Origin: Paroedura picta
Lineage: Eukaryota; Chordata; Lepidosauria; Squamata; Gekkonidae
Length of the DNA: 64,000 bases
Direction of reading: 5' to 3'
Assembly: GCF_049243985.1 (NCBI RefSeq)
Contig: NC_135371.1
Span: 2,753,501 to 2,817,500 of the forward strand
The notes under the pieces were generated by a model. It was given only the letters and a program-made list of their open reading frames with translations. It was not told the origin of the DNA and did not search any database. Below are positions 63,401 through 64,000 of the stretch, one piece after another; the first letter of the stretch is position 1, and every line of letters begins with the position of its first letter. A program made the translations under genes and the position numbers.

Positions 63401-64000
63401 TTGGGAGGTCCCGGAAGGTCCTGAGAAGAGAAGCCCAGAGCAGTGGGCCTGGAGCGACCCCAAAGTGGAAGGGAGGGCGACAGAAAAAACAAAAACACAA
63501 AACGCACGTCTCCTTGCTAGCTACAGCAGTGAATGAACACATACAGAAGTCCAGAGGTTTCCTCACCTACCAAACACATCTCTCTGAAGAAGCCCCTTCC
63601 CGAGAAAGATTTGACCCCTTACCCCTATTCTTGCAAGGTCTGTTTAGCCTGGAGAGCTGTGAAGTTATGGTTGGCCCCAGCATTTTGTTTTAAAGTTGTG
63701 ACTCTTGCTTTTTGGGGTCCTTGAGAGAACAATCTTTTTCTTAAATGTTAAAATGTAGTGATTAATAGCCTAACAAATCCATTACGTTAGGAAAGCAGAG
63801 CACATGGAGTAGTAGCTGTGACTCCTAAAAAAGCCGTGCTACCAGCTAGTAGGATGGACATACGAGGAAGAAATAAAACAAAACCAAGCCAGAAATGAAA
63901 TGGGGAAAACAAAACTTTTTGGTAAATCACTCTCCCAGAAAGAGAGGCAGGATGATGTAAAATAGAACAAAAACAAAATATTATGACATCAAGGAGGGTC
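63401..64000. other. No gene recognised
   Basis: A/T-richer DNA beyond the gene 7 promoter with poly-A-like patches (ACAAAACAAAAAC). No coding, repeat or RNA signature could be assigned before the window ends. Confidence 0.4.

Overview
This window looks like squamate reptile nuclear DNA (lizard or snake; I cannot resolve the species). The repeat mix is the main clue: CR1, L2-like, L1 and RTE/BovB LINEs, two tRNA-derived SINE families (one with an ACCTTT-type tail, as in Sauria SINEs), and palindromic hAT-type MITEs. The genes have vertebrate exon-intron structure with CpG-rich first exons.

All seven protein genes lie on the minus strand as a head-to-tail tandem array. I number them 1 to 7 from low to high coordinate, with coding spans 4391-10398, 14395-19443, 24299-29464, 31429-36931, 39645-43872, 47574-51800 and 56242-61928. 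Each has the same plan in transcript order: a non-coding CpG-rich first exon, a SCAN exon, a 115-bp linker exon, a short exon of 71 or 83 bp, a 127-bp KRAB-A exon, a post-KRAB exon of 123 or 129 bp, and a last exon with 12 to 22 C2H2 zinc fingers. The splice sites could be read directly, and in all seven genes the joined coding length is a multiple of three, so all seven look able to make protein (714 to 941 residues). Gene 1 differs because its post-KRAB exon is fused to its finger exon, with the intron gone.

Family knowledge suggests the products are nuclear DNA-binding proteins. Fingers read DNA, KRAB recruits the TRIM28 silencing machinery, and SCAN lets the proteins dimerise, possibly with each other. 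Shared insertions and deletions show that the copies do not have one common history. The SCAN exon, KRAB region, finger exon, intron 1 and 3' flank each group the genes differently, which points to repeated gene conversion or unequal crossing over. A piece of intron 1 also occurs as a diverged direct repeat in the 3' flank of genes 2 to 6, a possible substrate for such exchange.

Layout: 1-4290 is repeats and unassigned DNA. Gene 1 and its 5' flank occupy 4285-13430, with an L1 piece in an intron, two MITEs in intron 1 and a BovB piece upstream. Genes 2, 3 and 4 (13.9-38.1 kb) are the most alike; a 2.9-kb L2 LINE with an open reverse transcriptase lies between genes 2 and 3. Genes 5 and 6 (39.1-53.5 kb) form a second close pair, with a BovB piece upstream of gene 5. 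A repeat-rich gap (53.5-56.1 kb) separates them from gene 7, the most divergent copy. I see no tRNA or rRNA gene, no CRISPR array and no retrovirus-like element.
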